64,000 nucleotides of DNA from an uncultured Lachnospiraceae bacterium (GCA_946558465.1 CAMNTM010000002.1:186001-250000); one strand, 5' to 3'. Shown: positions 17,060 to 27,255, numbered from the stretch's first letter. Made by a program: numbers and translations. The notes: generated by a model not told the origin, from the sequence alone.

Positions 17060-18556
17060 CTACTGAAATGCCACCTTCAGAACATCCTCTTCTGTGGTCA
17101 TGTCTACTTCCTCTATATAGCCCTTAATACGTCCTTGATGAACAATCATTACACGGTCTGCCAGTGCCAATACCTCCTCCATTTCCGAAGAAATGACTAC
17201 CACAGCTACTCCATTATCTGCAAGCTCTCTTACAAGAGCATGAATCTCCGCTTTTGCATTAACATCTATTCCCCGGGTAGGCTCATCCATAATCAGCATT
17301 TTGACTCCCTTTGCTATCCAGCGTGCTACAATAACCTTCTGTTGATTACCTCCGGACAGATTCTTAATAAGCGCGTCTCTTCCTGCTGTCTTGATTCTGA
17401 ATCTCCTGATATATTCGTCCGTAATTTTACCTGCCTGCTTAAAATTAATGAATCCTTTCTTCTTTAATTGGTCATAAGATGGAAGCATCATATTTTCCAT
17501 CACAGACATTCCCGGAGTAATCCCGTCATGACGTCTCTCCTCCGATATATAACCCATGCCAAGTTTGATTGCCGCACGGGGATCTGTAATATCAATTTCC
17601 TGCCCGGATACATACATTTTTCCTCCTGACTCCGGGCGGGTAATACCAAACACACTTTTAAAGATCTCGGTCCTTCCTGCTCCTACAAGCCCTGCTACAC
17701 AAAGAATTTCACCTTTTCTCACCTGAAAATTTATATCCTGAAATTCACCTTCCCGGTTTAGATTTTCCGCCTCAAAGAAAATCTCATCAGATACATTTCG
17801 CTTTATATGTCTGGACTCTATAACCTTTCTTCCCGCCATATTGGTAATAATTTCTTCCTTCGTGATATCTTTAATCTCCGTTACCTTCACAATCTGTCCA
17901 TCCCGCATAATCGTCGCCCGGTCTGCCTGTTCCATAACCTCATCTAAGTGATGCGTAATAAATATCATGGATGTGCCTGCCTTTTTCAGCCTCTGCATTG
18001 ATGCAAACAAAGATTCTGACTCCCTGTTCGTCAATACAGCGGTAGGCTCATCTAAAATCAACACTCTTGGAGAATATGCAAGTGCTCTTGCAATAGATAC
18101 AAGTTGCTGATAGGCTGCCGAAAGATGCTTTACCTTCTGCAGTACATCTATTTCCACATCCAGCAGCTCCAAAAGCTTCGCCGCCTCTTTCTCAGCTTTC
18201 TTCCAATCTATTTTTATTCCTTTTCCTCTCTCATTTCCTAAAAAGATATTTTCTGCAATTGTCGCCTCAGGAATTAAGTTTAATTCCTGTGGTACAATCA
18301 CGATATGCTTTTTGGAAGCCTCCTTCGGAGAAGAAATATAAACAGGCTGCCCATCCATAAATATTTCTCCTTCATCCATGAGATACTGACCTACCAGACA
18401 GTTCATTAAAGTGCTTTTTCCGGCCCCGTTCTCTCCCAAAAGTGCATGAATCTCTCCCGGCCTGATACTTAAATCCACATTGTCCAGCGCCCTTGTCCCC
18501 GGAAATCTTTTTGTAATTCCCTTCATTTCTACTACAAATCCGCTCAATTCCTTCAC
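17060..18556 (-). CDS. ribose-type sugar ABC transporter ATP-binding protein (tandem ATPase)
   Basis: A 498-residue RbsA/MglA-type ATPase with two fused nucleotide-binding domains. The first has GENGAGKST (Walker A, about 41-49), the signature LSAAYQQL and LILDEPTA. The second has GLVGAGRTE in place of a canonical Walker A, LSGGNQQKV and LIMDEPTRGID. The degenerate second domain is normal for this family. The first codon used is GTG with a close GAGG site; an internal ATG ten codons later is an alternative. A hairpin (18585-18624) lies between it and the binding-protein gene. Confidence 0.94.
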   Translation of the reverse strand: MKELSGFVVEMKGITKRFPGTRALDNVDLSIRPGEIHALLGENGAGKSTLMNCLVGQYLMDEGEIFMDGQPVYISSPKEASKKHIVIVPQELNLIPEATIAENIFLGNERGKGIKIDWKKAEKEAAKLLELLDVEIDVLQKVKHLSAAYQQLVSIARALAYSPRVLILDEPTAVLTNRESESLFASMQRLKKAGTSMIFITHHLDEVMEQADRATIMRDGQIVKVTEIKDITKEEIITNMAGRKVIESRHIKRNVSDEIFFEAENLNREGEFQDINFQVRKGEILCVAGLVGAGRTEIFKSVFGITRPESGGKMYVSGQEIDITDPRAAIKLGMGYISEERRHDGITPGMSVMENMMLPSYDQLKKKGFINFKQAGKITDEYIRRFRIKTAGRDALIKNLSGGNQQKVIVARWIAKGVKMLIMDEPTRGIDVNAKAEIHALVRELADNGVAVVVISSEMEEVLALADRVMIVHQGRIKGYIEEVDMTTEEDVLKVAFQ

Positions 18557-18584
18557 TTCCTCTACTTTTCTTCAGATGATATTT

Positions 18585-18624
18585 TAAAAAATCCCGCGTG
18601 ACCATGCAGCTTACAATCACGCGG
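18585..18624 (-). terminator. intra-operon stem-loop after the binding-protein gene
   Basis: Perfect 8 bp arms CCGCGTGA (18594-18601) and TCACGCGG (18617-18624) are followed on the minus strand by GATTTTTTAAAA. It lies 55 bp after the binding-protein stop, the usual place for a partial terminator or 3' stabiliser that keeps binding protein in excess over the membrane components. Confidence 0.7.
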
Positions 18625-18678
18625 AATCCACTTAACCAGCCAGGGAGCTTTATGTTTTCACTCCAGCGAAAGTCTTTC

Positions 18679-19764
18679 TTACATATCGCCAAACAAAATA
18701 TCAATATACTCCTGTGCGTCATCCTTATATGCAGATGTAGATCCCACATCTGTTATCTCATCTACTTCTTCTCCGTCCACGGTTTTTACTGCATTATATA
18801 TAAGCTTATATCCCATATCGTAGCAGTTCTGAATTTGAGCAATATATAAGGTGCCATCCTTTAGGTATTCTAATGTACGAAGGTCGTGGTCCATACCTCC
18901 AATAATAATTTCTCCCGATTTACCTGCATCCTTTACCGCTTGACAGGCTCCGATCGGATTGGACATATTATTGCATAAAATACCGCCCAGATTTGGATTT
19001 GCCTGCAGCCATGCCTCTGTAATCTGTATTGCCTTCTCTACAAAGTCGTTGTCTCTCTGCTCATCTACCACCTTGATATCTGGATATTTTGCTATTGTGT
19101 CATAAAACGCTTCCAGCCTCTGTTCGTGTGACGATGCTCCAATCGTCCCTGATAAAATAGCAATCTCTGTCTTTCCTTCCTCCTGCATCTTTTTGCAGAC
19201 TGCATCCGCTATTGCCGCGCCGTCTCCGTAGTTATCATTATTTCCTACAAAAAATGCTCTTTTTGAATCTGGAATATCAGAAGATGCATACAGCGCAATC
19301 TTCACACCCGCATCCACTGCGTCGTCAACCGCCTTCTGTGTAGTCTCTATCTGGTTGACATCTATAGCAATTAAATCGTAGCCCTGTCCGGCCGCCGATT
19401 CTACAGAATTCACCTGGTCAACTGCGTCAGGTTCCACCGGTGCATACCATTCATAATCAATCGTCACACCTTTTTCCTTCATATCTTCAACAGCTGCCTT
19501 TATTCCCACCTCAATTGCATCATACCAGGCATGTACAACCTTATTGGAAAAATAGAATTTATATTCATCCTTTTTGGGCTCGTAGCTCGTGTCAAAGTTC
19601 TTATCTGCCAATGACGTTGCATTTTTAGGCTTTACTGATTCATTTACCTCCTCTTTCTTCTCCTCATCCCCACCAGCATTATCCTGTGCATTATCCTTCC
19701 CGCAGCCGGCCATAGTCAACAACATTGCCGTTACCAGTAACATACTAAGTATTCTCTTTTTCAT
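18679..19764 (-). CDS. sugar ABC transporter substrate-binding lipoprotein
   Basis: A 361-residue periplasmic-binding-type lipoprotein (RbsB family). The signal peptide has a lipobox LTMAGC with Cys near residue 21, then an acidic, low-complexity linker rich in Asp, Glu and Lys. The binding fold follows, with segments such as DLIAIDVNQ and GGILCNNMSNP. ATG 19764 is chosen because the signal peptide starts there; the GGAG is 11 bases upstream. It feeds the adjacent ATPase and permease. The 231 bp gap to the upstream kinase gene holds no gene or clear hairpin. Confidence 0.92.
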   Translation of the reverse strand: MKKRILSMLLVTAMLLTMAGCGKDNAQDNAGGDEEKKEEVNESVKPKNATSLADKNFDTSYEPKKDEYKFYFSNKVVHAWYDAIEVGIKAAVEDMKEKGVTIDYEWYAPVEPDAVDQVNSVESAAGQGYDLIAIDVNQIETTQKAVDDAVDAGVKIALYASSDIPDSKRAFFVGNNDNYGDGAAIADAVCKKMQEEGKTEIAILSGTIGASSHEQRLEAFYDTIAKYPDIKVVDEQRDNDFVEKAIQITEAWLQANPNLGGILCNNMSNPIGACQAVKDAGKSGEIIIGGMDHDLRTLEYLKDGTLYIAQIQNCYDMGYKLIYNAVKTVDGEEVDEITDVGSTSAYKDDAQEYIDILFGDM

Positions 19765-19995
19765 ACTTTGGTATTCTCCTTTCGTTTTTTCAGGCATTTG
19801 CGATACGCCTGTTCATTTTTTATTTAATAGAAGAAGCTCTTTTATTCATTTTCTTAAAATACAGAATTATCACGGTCTAAAAACACACCTCCTTCCTGCA
19901 CGCACATCTTACCGGAAACGTACTTCCTGTATCTATATAGAATTCTCCTTCTATTAAGTTACGTCTGAGACTGAAGCTCTCTATTCAACCTCCAC

Positions 19996-21534
19996 TCAGC
20001 TTCTTATTTCTTTCAATGTTTTGAAATCTTCTTTCACGTGACTGTAAAGCTTCTTATATAGTTCATAATATTTCATGTAAGTGCCGTGATTCTGCTCGAC
20101 AGGCTCCAGATAATCTATATATTTTGCCTTTTTCTTTGCGATACTGAAATCGTCAAAATGCCTGACTGCCACTGCTGCGAGAATGGCATCTCCATATGGA
20201 ACGCCTACTCTGTTTTCCACCATTACCGTCGGAACATTCAGTACATCTGTTATAATTCTTCTCCACAGTCTGCTCTTCGCTCCGCCCTCATTCATAACAA
20301 GGGGATAGTTTATCCTTATACCGCCTTCTTTGAGAATTATAAAGGAATCATATAACGCATATGCTACACCCTCCATTACTGCACGTACCAGATGGGCTTT
20401 TGTATGATGCAGGGACAGGCCGAATACGACTCCTCTTGCATCGTTATCCCAAATGGGCGTCCTTTCACCCATCAAATAAGGCAAAACCAACAGTCCCTCA
20501 CTTCCGGGCCGAATCTTCTCTGCCTCCATGTTCAGATAATCAAACGCATCAAATCCGGGAACCAATGCTTCCATAGCCGTTTCTATCTGTGAAAAATTTT
20601 CCTTAATATACCTTAAACTCTGACCTCCGGTCTGAGTAGTCGTGGCTGTGATATATGTGTGCATGCAGTCTGTAGTATATCTAAAGTTAAACATATCTTT
20701 AAAGGGACTGCTTGTATCACGAATAACACCTATGTTGCCGCAGGTACCCAGGTTCATCTGTATATCCCCCACCTCAACGGCGCCGGCGCCAACCCATCCG
20801 GCATTACAGTCAACCTGGCCTCCGGCAACGGCTGTTCCTTGCCTCAATCCGGTTTCTGCCGCTGCGGATTTAGAGAGATATCCTATTACATCCTCACACC
20901 TGTAAAAATCCGGCAGAATTTCTTTTGAAATCCCTATTTTCTCTAAAATGCTTTCCTCAAACCGGCCTTCGGCCAGATTATAAGCTACTCCATAATAGGT
21001 TCCTGCTGAATGGTGCGCCGTCATATTTCCTGTCAGCTTCATACGTATATAGCCGTCAATTGTAAGCGCCTTATATATTTTTTCGTATTCAGCCGGTCTG
21101 TTTTCCTTTTCCCACAAAAGCTTCACCAGAATCGGATGATCTTCAATCCGATTCCCGGTCAGCTTAAAAATAGCCTCTTCTCCTAGCTTTTCTTTTAACC
21201 ACTGCTCCTGTCTGCGCGCGCGTCTGTCCATCAGATTATAAGCATTGTGAAGCACCTGCCCCTCTCTATCCACCATTACTAAAGACGGCAGTGCAGAAGA
21301 GGTTCCGATACTTAATATACTTTCCGCATCAATTCCTGCCTTGCTTACGCATTCTTGAATCATACTACAGGTTAAAGGCCAGTACTCCTTCGCATCATGT
21401 TCCGAAAAATCCTCCTGATTTGTAATAATCTTATATTGTCTGTACGCATAAGATAAAACTTGTGCATTTTCATCTATAATGCACGCCTTACAGCCTCCTG
21501 TTCCATAATCTATCCCTATAAAATAAGCTCCCAT
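19996..21534 (-). CDS. FGGY-family carbohydrate kinase, xylulokinase-like
   Basis: A 512-residue sugar kinase. Motifs are GIDYGTGGCKACI at the N-terminus (phosphate 1), GGQVDCNAGW with the catalytic Asp (about 248), LGTCGN, and NEGGAKSRLW for adenosine binding near 415. It most likely phosphorylates the ketose made by the adjacent zinc dehydrogenase, giving the substrate of the class II aldolase/epimerase encoded 17 bp upstream. The exact sugar cannot be read from sequence. Confidence 0.9.
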   Translation of the reverse strand: MGAYFIGIDYGTGGCKACIIDENAQVLSYAYRQYKIITNQEDFSEHDAKEYWPLTCSMIQECVSKAGIDAESILSIGTSSALPSLVMVDREGQVLHNAYNLMDRRARRQEQWLKEKLGEEAIFKLTGNRIEDHPILVKLLWEKENRPAEYEKIYKALTIDGYIRMKLTGNMTAHHSAGTYYGVAYNLAEGRFEESILEKIGISKEILPDFYRCEDVIGYLSKSAAAETGLRQGTAVAGGQVDCNAGWVGAGAVEVGDIQMNLGTCGNIGVIRDTSSPFKDMFNFRYTTDCMHTYITATTTQTGGQSLRYIKENFSQIETAMEALVPGFDAFDYLNMEAEKIRPGSEGLLVLPYLMGERTPIWDNDARGVVFGLSLHHTKAHLVRAVMEGVAYALYDSFIILKEGGIRINYPLVMNEGGAKSRLWRRIITDVLNVPTVMVENRVGVPYGDAILAAVAVRHFDDFSIAKKKAKYIDYLEPVEQNHGTYMKYYELYKKLYSHVKEDFKTLKEIRS

Positions 21535-21551
21535 AATATATCCTCTTTCTT

Positions 21552-22229
21552 TTATGTTCCGATATTTTCCGGCACTATTTCATCTGGATTCTCTCCTGCA
21601 GCCAGACGCACTGCCTTATCCAGCTGTTCCGTATTCAAATATCTGGTATTGCCCAGAACCTTAGAAACCAAATTCGCTTTGGCGTACATTTCCAGCGTCT
21701 CCATCTGATAAAAAGCATCATAAACATTATCGCTCATAGTCAGCGCCCCATGGTTAGAACAAATAATAGCCCGGCAGTCCTTTTTATTCCTCAAAACCCG
21801 TCTTATTTCTTCTGGAACTTCGATTGTAGTAGGAGTAGAATATTCTGCGACTGCAATCTCTTTTAATGTAAACAGTACCTCCGGCAGTGCAATCCTGTCA
21901 TATGAGACCTCCGACATCGCGTACCCTGTAATTACCGGAGGATGTGCATGTACCACAGCAGAAATCTCCGGACGTTCCTCATATACCGCAAGATGCATCC
22001 GCAAATCACGCGCCGGCTTCAGCCCTCTTATTAAATTTCCATGCATATCTACCTTTGAAATACATTTTCTCTCCAGCCTGCCTTTGCAGAATCCCGAAGC
22101 CGTAACATATACCATATCGTCACTTGTTTTTATACTTATGTTTCCATCTTTTCCTACCAGTAATCCTTTTTCATACAACATTCTTCCGATTTCTATAATA
22201 TCCTCTATTATCTGTTCTTCTTTATGCAT
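21552..22229 (-). CDS. class II aldolase/adducin family protein (fuculose-P aldolase or ribulose-P 4-epimerase type)
   Basis: A 225-residue zinc enzyme. The metal ligands His94 and His96 (HAHPP) and His160 (SNHG) are present. At the place of the catalytic Glu73 of FucA there is Asp75 (PARDLRMH); the 4-epimerase AraD also has Asp there. The protein may therefore be a 4-epimerase rather than an aldolase. An epimerase would fit a route from a ketopentose phosphate to xylulose 5-phosphate and then to the transketolase pair of this operon. The alignment was made by eye. Confidence 0.85.
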   Translation of the reverse strand: MHKEEQIIEDIIEIGRMLYEKGLLVGKDGNISIKTSDDMVYVTASGFCKGRLERKCISKVDMHGNLIRGLKPARDLRMHLAVYEERPEISAVVHAHPPVITGYAMSEVSYDRIALPEVLFTLKEIAVAEYSTPTTIEVPEEIRRVLRNKKDCRAIICSNHGALTMSDNVYDAFYQMETLEMYAKANLVSKVLGNTRYLNTEQLDKAVRLAAGENPDEIVPENIGT

Positions 22230-22259
22230 CTCTCACCACCGTACCTTTTATTTTAAATA

Positions 22260-23351
22260 TTAAGGAATCAAGATAACCTTTAAGGAATCCTTTGCTTCTT
22301 TTGCTGTATTAAACGCTTTCTCCCACTCGGACAGTCTGAATTTGTGTGTCACGATTTTATCAACCTTTATCTTCTGCTTATTCAACAAATCAATGGCTAA
22401 TGAATATCCGTTCTGACCGCTTATATGTGAACCGTATATTGTCAATTCCTTCCTGTCTCCTATGACACTCCAGTCCAGACTTGTCTCCTTCGAAAATACA
22501 CTAAATTCGACAAATTTTCTCTTTTTCCGCAGCATATCAAGCCCCTGATATACACCCTCCGGGCTTCCCGAATTATGGATGTACACGTCGCAGCCATATC
22601 CGTCCGTCAGCTTTTTTATCTCTTCAACTACGTTACATTTCAATGGGTTAAATACAAAATCTGCCCCTAATTCTTTTGCAAGCTGCAGTCTATTTTCCTT
22701 TATATCCAATCCGATTAACAGCCTGGGACTTTTTAATTTTGCTAACTGCAGCTTGCAGAGTCCTATCGGGCCAAGCCCGGCAATCACGACGACATCTTGT
22801 AATTCAATTCCGGCACGCTCAATCGTATGTACCGAGCACGAAACCGGCTCTATCATTGCGGCCGCTTCAATGGGAAGCTCCTCAGGAACTTTATGTACGA
22901 TATCATTCGGACCATAGAGCATGTATTCCGCCATTCCACCGTCTGCCACGCCTTTTTGATGTCCATGAATATGCGCCTCTTCACACATCCACCACTCTCC
23001 CGTAAGACAGAATCTACATCTGCCGCAGGGAACAATTTGTTCTGCAATTGCTCTGTCTCCTACCTTTAATCCCCGCCTCTTTTTTGCTTTTTCACCTATA
23101 GCCGCTACTGTCCCCACAAATTCATGTCCCGGCACTACCGGCGGATCGTTCCATCTTGGCAGCAATTTCCCGTCGCCCCAGAACATCGCCGCTCCCTGAA
23201 AACTCTTAATATCACCGGCGCAGATACCGCATGCTTCGACCTTAATCAATATATCCTCTTCTCCTGCTTCATACATAGGACGCTCTTCATACCTATAATC
23301 GTGCGGGCCGTAGCATACAAGCGCCTTCATAGTTGACGGTATCTTTTCCAT
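22260..23351 (-). CDS. zinc-dependent medium-chain alcohol/polyol dehydrogenase
   Basis: A 363-residue MDR-family dehydrogenase. It has the catalytic zinc Cys in CGICAGD (about 39-42), GHEFVGTV, a structural-zinc cysteine set (CGRCRFC...C, about 105-120), and the Rossmann loop GLGPIG near 190. It likely oxidises a sugar alcohol to a ketose with NAD. It is the first gene of sugar cluster 1 and directly faces the DeoR gene. A clear paralogue, sharing GICAGD and the order of motifs, lies at 61397-62461 beside an arabinofuranosidase. Confidence 0.92.
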   Translation of the reverse strand: MEKIPSTMKALVCYGPHDYRYEERPMYEAGEEDILIKVEACGICAGDIKSFQGAAMFWGDGKLLPRWNDPPVVPGHEFVGTVAAIGEKAKKRRGLKVGDRAIAEQIVPCGRCRFCLTGEWWMCEEAHIHGHQKGVADGGMAEYMLYGPNDIVHKVPEELPIEAAAMIEPVSCSVHTIERAGIELQDVVVIAGLGPIGLCKLQLAKLKSPRLLIGLDIKENRLQLAKELGADFVFNPLKCNVVEEIKKLTDGYGCDVYIHNSGSPEGVYQGLDMLRKKRKFVEFSVFSKETSLDWSVIGDRKELTIYGSHISGQNGYSLAIDLLNKQKIKVDKIVTHKFRLSEWEKAFNTAKEAKDSLKVILIP

Positions 23352-23386
23352 TTCTTCAATTCCTCCCTTCTTTCTTGCTTGTTTAC

Positions 23387-23462
23387 TTGTTGTTTATTTT
23401 TGTTGTATTATACTATATTTATTTCTGTTTGTAAATATTTTTATTCTGTTTTTGTTGTTTTA
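23387..23462 (-). promoter_or_regulatory. promoter of sugar cluster 1 with TTGTTGT repeats
   Basis: On the minus strand TTTACA (23435-23430), 17 bp and TATAAT (23412-23407) form the promoter of the dehydrogenase-led operon. On the plus strand TTGTTGT(A/T)TTA-like repeats occur at 23387, 23400 and 23452, overlapping the promoter and its start site. Repeated TG-rich half-sites are typical of DeoR/GlpR-family operators, and the divergent gene encodes such a regulator. The 250 bp intergenic region is very AT-rich and otherwise empty. Confidence 0.65.
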
Positions 23463-23601
23463 TTTGTTTTTATTTGGTTTTATATCAATTTTTGCGAATA
23501 AAAATTGACTAATCTCATATTTTTATATATTTTTTATTGCTATTATGATATACTTAGCTTGCAAAATTACAGAAAAACCACATAAAACAAAGGAGTAAAT
23601 G

Positions 23602-24423
23602 ATGTTTTCGGTTACACGTAGAGAGGAAATAGCAAAAAAAGTGCATGAAAAAAAGCACGTAACAGTAAATGAACTGGCAAAGCATTATAATGTCACAGAG
23701 GAGACCATCCGAAGGGATTTAAAAGTATTGGAAGCAGAAGGACTTCTGACAAGAACCTACGGGGGAGCCTATGTCAGCTATGTAGGGGAATATAACGTAA
23801 GAGACGAACTAGATTTTTCTTTTCGTAAAAAGGCAGGAGTAGCCAGCAAAAAAAAGATTGCTAAGTCTTGCAGGCAATTACTTCAAAACGGCAATACCGT
23901 TTTTTTAGATGCTTCTACCACGGCTTATTATGTAGCACAGGAAATTTCAAATATGACCATAACCGTTGTAACAACATCTATGTTGATTTTTAATTATCTA
24001 TCAGCCTTTAAAAATATTACTTTAATTTCTACAGGAGGGGTTTATGATAAGACGTGTGACTGTCTGGATGGTATATTAATACAGGAAGCTCTGAAAATAT
24101 ATTCTTTTGATAAAGCTTTTATCTCCTGCAATTCTATATCCATTGAAAAAGGAATTACCGATTCCAGAGAAGAAAGCGCTATCATCAGAAAACTGGTTCT
24201 TGACAGGAGTAAAACTGTCTACTGCATCGCAGACTATACAAAATTTGATACCTTTTCTTTGATAAAAATATGTGATGTTCTCGACGTGTCCGGACTGATT
24301 ACCGACAAATCGCTTGATGAAAAATGGCAGACTTTTTTTAAACTGAACGGCTATACTACAGAAAGCTCGGAGGAAAACTGCTGTATTGTTACAAAAACAG
24401 GAAAAAACCAGGTGAATCTGTGA
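23602..24423 (+). CDS. DeoR/GlpR-family transcriptional regulator
   Basis: A regulator of about 273 residues. The N-terminal winged helix (about 1-57) has the family signature ETIRRDLKVLEAEGLL and RTYGGA. The C-terminal sugar-phosphate sensor domain (about 75-235) has FLDASTTAYYVAQ and ISTGG. ATG 23599 lies only three bases from GGAG, so ATG 23602 is taken as the start. It is divergent from sugar cluster 1 and very probably represses it until a pathway phosphate accumulates. Confidence 0.9.
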   Translation: MFSVTRREEIAKKVHEKKHVTVNELAKHYNVTEETIRRDLKVLEAEGLLTRTYGGAYVSYVGEYNVRDELDFSFRKKAGVASKKKIAKSCRQLLQNGNTVFLDASTTAYYVAQEISNMTITVVTTSMLIFNYLSAFKNITLISTGGVYDKTCDCLDGILIQEALKIYSFDKAFISCNSISIEKGITDSREESAIIRKLVLDRSKTVYCIADYTKFDTFSLIKICDVLDVSGLITDKSLDEKWQTFFKLNGYTTESSEENCCIVTKTGKNQVNL

Positions 24424-24451
24424 CTTATATAAGTCCCGGATTTACCTGGTT
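24406..24451. terminator. bidirectional terminator between the DeoR gene and glmM
   Basis: Arms AACCAGGTGAATC (24406-24418) and GATTTACCTGGTT (24439-24451) pair with one mismatch. CTTTATTT follows on the plus strand and a run of six T on the minus strand. The left arm overlaps the last codons of the regulator gene. It serves two convergent genes. Confidence 0.8.
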
Positions 24452-24513
24452 CTTTATTTCTGCAAAGCTACAAGCCATTCCTGCATACATTCTGACTCAT
24501 TCTTCTTTTTGCT

Positions 24514-25863
24514 CTATGCTTCCACAACCAGCCCTTCAGCCTTAATCACATCAATAACCTGTGAGACGTATTCCGCACAAAGTTCATCCGTAGAAGCCTC
24601 CACCATAACACGGATAACCGGCTCAGTACCGCTTTCTCTCACCAGAATACGACCATCGTCTCCAAGCACCTCGGCCACCTTATCAACAGCCTTCATTACC
24701 TCTGGATTCTCCCGCGCTGTTTTTTTATCCACAACCCTTACATTTTTCAAAAGCTGCGGATAGATCTTTACCGGCTCGGCCAGCTTTGCCAGAGACATCT
24801 TTTTCTCCAGCATAACTTCCATGACCATAAGAGAGGTAAGAATTCCGTCTCCTGTTGTCGCATGCTTGCTGAAAATAATATGACCAGACTGCTCCCCGCC
24901 AAGGCAGAAGTTATTCCGTACCATATTTTCATACACATATTTATCACCGACTGCAGTCTTTTCATATCTTATACCGGCTTTATCACACGCCTTATACAGG
25001 CCTAAGTTGGACATAATCGTAGTGACAATCGTATCTCCATTAAGACGGCCGTTTTCCTTAAGATATTTCCCGCAGATATAGAGAATCAAGTCTCCGTCAA
25101 CTACCTCTCCGTTTTCATCAACAGCAATACAGCGGTCCGCATCTCCGTCAAAGGCAAACCCTGCGTCTAATTTCTTCTCCTTCACATATTTTTGCAGCAC
25201 TTCAATATGTGTAGAACCGCAGTTTGTATTGATGTTTGTCCCATCCGGCTCACAGTTGATTACATAGGTCTTCGCCCCAAGTGCATCATACACACTCTTT
25301 GCAATGGCAAATGCACTTCCGTTAGAGCAGTCAAGACCGATTCTCTTTCCTTCAAAGGAACGGGTAGCAAGGGAAATCAGATAACCAATATAGCGGTTTC
25401 TTCCCGCTGCATAGTCAATCGTACGTCCAATATTCTCTTTCTTAGCCAGCGGAAGCTCCTCACTCTCTCCGTCTATATATTTCTCGATTTTTTCCTCTAC
25501 CTCGGCCTCCATCTTATGTCCCTTTCCATTGATAATCTTAATTCCGTTATCATAAAAAGGATTGTGGCTTGCCGAAATCATAATTCCACAGTCAAAGTCT
25601 TCGGTTCTGACTACATAGGATACACTTGGCGTGGTCGTTACATGCAGAAGATATGCATTCGCTCCGGAAGCTGTAAGTCCTGCTGCCAGGGCATATTCGA
25701 ACATGTAGCTGCTGCGCCTTGTATCCTTGCCGATGACGATTCTTGCCTTATGCTCCTGACTATAGTACCAGCCCAGATAGCGTCCTACCTTAAACGCATG
25801 CTCAACGGTCAATATTTCATTTGCCTCTCCGCGAAATCCGTCTGTTCCAAAATATTTGCCCAT
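24514..25863 (-). CDS. glmM: phosphoglucosamine mutase
   Basis: A 449-residue GlmM that interconverts glucosamine 6-phosphate and glucosamine 1-phosphate for cell-wall UDP-GlcNAc. Marks are FGTDGFRGEAN at the N-terminus, the phosphoserine in ISASHNPFYDNGIK (about 100), the metal loop FDGDADRC (about 240), GEQSGHIIF (about 325) and RESGTEP at the phosphate-binding end (about 415). The length is normal. The 201 bp gap upstream is AT-rich and holds no gene. Confidence 0.97.
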   Translation of the reverse strand: MGKYFGTDGFRGEANEILTVEHAFKVGRYLGWYYSQEHKARIVIGKDTRRSSYMFEYALAAGLTASGANAYLLHVTTTPSVSYVVRTEDFDCGIMISASHNPFYDNGIKIINGKGHKMEAEVEEKIEKYIDGESEELPLAKKENIGRTIDYAAGRNRYIGYLISLATRSFEGKRIGLDCSNGSAFAIAKSVYDALGAKTYVINCEPDGTNINTNCGSTHIEVLQKYVKEKKLDAGFAFDGDADRCIAVDENGEVVDGDLILYICGKYLKENGRLNGDTIVTTIMSNLGLYKACDKAGIRYEKTAVGDKYVYENMVRNNFCLGGEQSGHIIFSKHATTGDGILTSLMVMEVMLEKKMSLAKLAEPVKIYPQLLKNVRVVDKKTARENPEVMKAVDKVAEVLGDDGRILVRESGTEPVIRVMVEASTDELCAEYVSQVIDVIKAEGLVVEA

Positions 25864-26064
25864 ACTTTAATTCTCCTTTAAATCTGTCATTATTTCTACT
25901 GATTTACTTGTATTGTCAATTTTTACACCTTTACTATTATATAAGCTTTTTTTTCATTATACAACCTAAATTTTAAAGTAATGGACATTTTTTGTAATCT
26001 TTTCGTAACTTTTTCGTAATGTTTTGTACTCAGACAAGTATAGAATCCAGTTAACTTGATGATG

Positions 26065-27255
26065 TTATACTAGTTTCTCCAAAAGCGACGTCCCGATTGT
26101 TCCCTTTGGCATTTCAACTTCAAAATTATCCGCAATCGTCGCGCCGATAACTGCAAAAGTATCTGCCTCCTTTAACGCCCCATTTCCCTTCATAGACTTC
26201 GAATAGGCCAGGAGCGGCACCTTCTCCCTGGTATGGTCTGTTCCGGTATAGGTAGGATCATTACCGTGGTCCGCCGTGATAATCAGCAGGTCATTTTCTC
26301 GAAGTTCCTTAAGAAGCTCCCCAAGCTTCACATCGAATCTTTCGATTTCCTTTGCATATCCTGCCGGGTCCCTCCGGTGCCCCCATAAGGCATCAAAATC
26401 AACCAGATTCACAAAGCAGAGACCTTCAAAATTCTCTCCTGCCGCCTCAATCGTCTGCTCCATGCCGTTTACAGAGCTTGCTGATTTTATTGCTCTTGTG
26501 ATTCCTTCTCCCACGAATATATCATTAATCTTTCCAATGGAAATCACATCATATCCCTGCTCTTTTAATACATTCAGAACGGTTCTTCCGAATGGCTTCA
26601 ATGCATAATCATGCCGGTTACTCGTTCTGACAAACTCGCCCTTTTTCTTCCCCACATAGGGTCTTGCAATCACACGTCCTACCTTCCACTCATCGCGCAT
26701 GGTGAGCTCTCTGGCAATCTCACAGCAGCGGTACAGCTCCTCAAGGCCGAAGGTCTCCTCATTTCCGCATATCTGCAGTACGGAATCTGCCGATGTGTAC
26801 ACAATCATATGACCCGTCGCAATCTCTTCCTCCGCCAGCTCCTCTAAAATCTTGGTTCCGCTGGCGCTTTTATTGCCTATAATCGTACGGCCGGTTCTTC
26901 TTTCAAGCTCAGCTATCAGCTTGGGCGGAAATCCTGTCTCGGTAAATGTCTGAAATGGCTTTGTGACCTCCAGCCCCATCATTTCCCAATGTCCGGTCAT
27001 CGTATCCTTCCCCAGACTCTGTTCTCTTAATACCGCGTGGTATCCAAGCGGCTCTTTTTCCGGAGCTGCCTGCCTGATTGGACAGAGATTCACAAGTCCC
27101 AGCTTACGCAGGTTGGGAATCGTAAGATTCTCCACTGATTCTGAAATATGAAGGAGCGTATTTACCCCGACATCTCCGAATTTTTCAGAATCCGGCATTG
27201 CTCCGATTCCCAGCGAATCCATAACAATAACAAATATACGCTGATATTTTTTCAT
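26065..27255 (-). CDS. deoB: phosphopentomutase
   Basis: A 396-residue alkaline-phosphatase-fold mutase that interconverts ribose/deoxyribose 1- and 5-phosphates in nucleoside salvage. Metal-site blocks are [11 protein letters not shown] at the N-terminus, [13 protein letters not shown] with the nucleophilic Thr (about 90), and the C-terminal [16 protein letters not shown]. The start is ATG 27255, six bases after GGGAGGGAAA; a longer in-frame extension has no homology. It follows a truncated nucleotidyltransferase gene by 28 bp. Confidence 0.96.
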   Translation of the reverse strand: MKKYQRIFVIVMDSLGIGAMPDSEKFGDVGVNTLLHISESVENLTIPNLRKLGLVNLCPIRQAAPEKEPLGYHAVLREQSLGKDTMTGHWEMMGLEVTKPFQTFTETGFPPKLIAELERRTGRTIIGNKSASGTKILEELAEEEIATGHMIVYTSADSVLQICGNEETFGLEELYRCCEIARELTMRDEWKVGRVIARPYVGKKKGEFVRTSNRHDYALKPFGRTVLNVLKEQGYDVISIGKINDIFVGEGITRAIKSASSVNGMEQTIEAAGENFEGLCFVNLVDFDALWGHRRDPAGYAKEIERFDVKLGELLKELRENDLLIITADHGNDPTYTGTDHTREKVPLLAYSKSMKGNGALKEADTFAVIGATIADNFEVEMPKGTIGTSLLEKLV

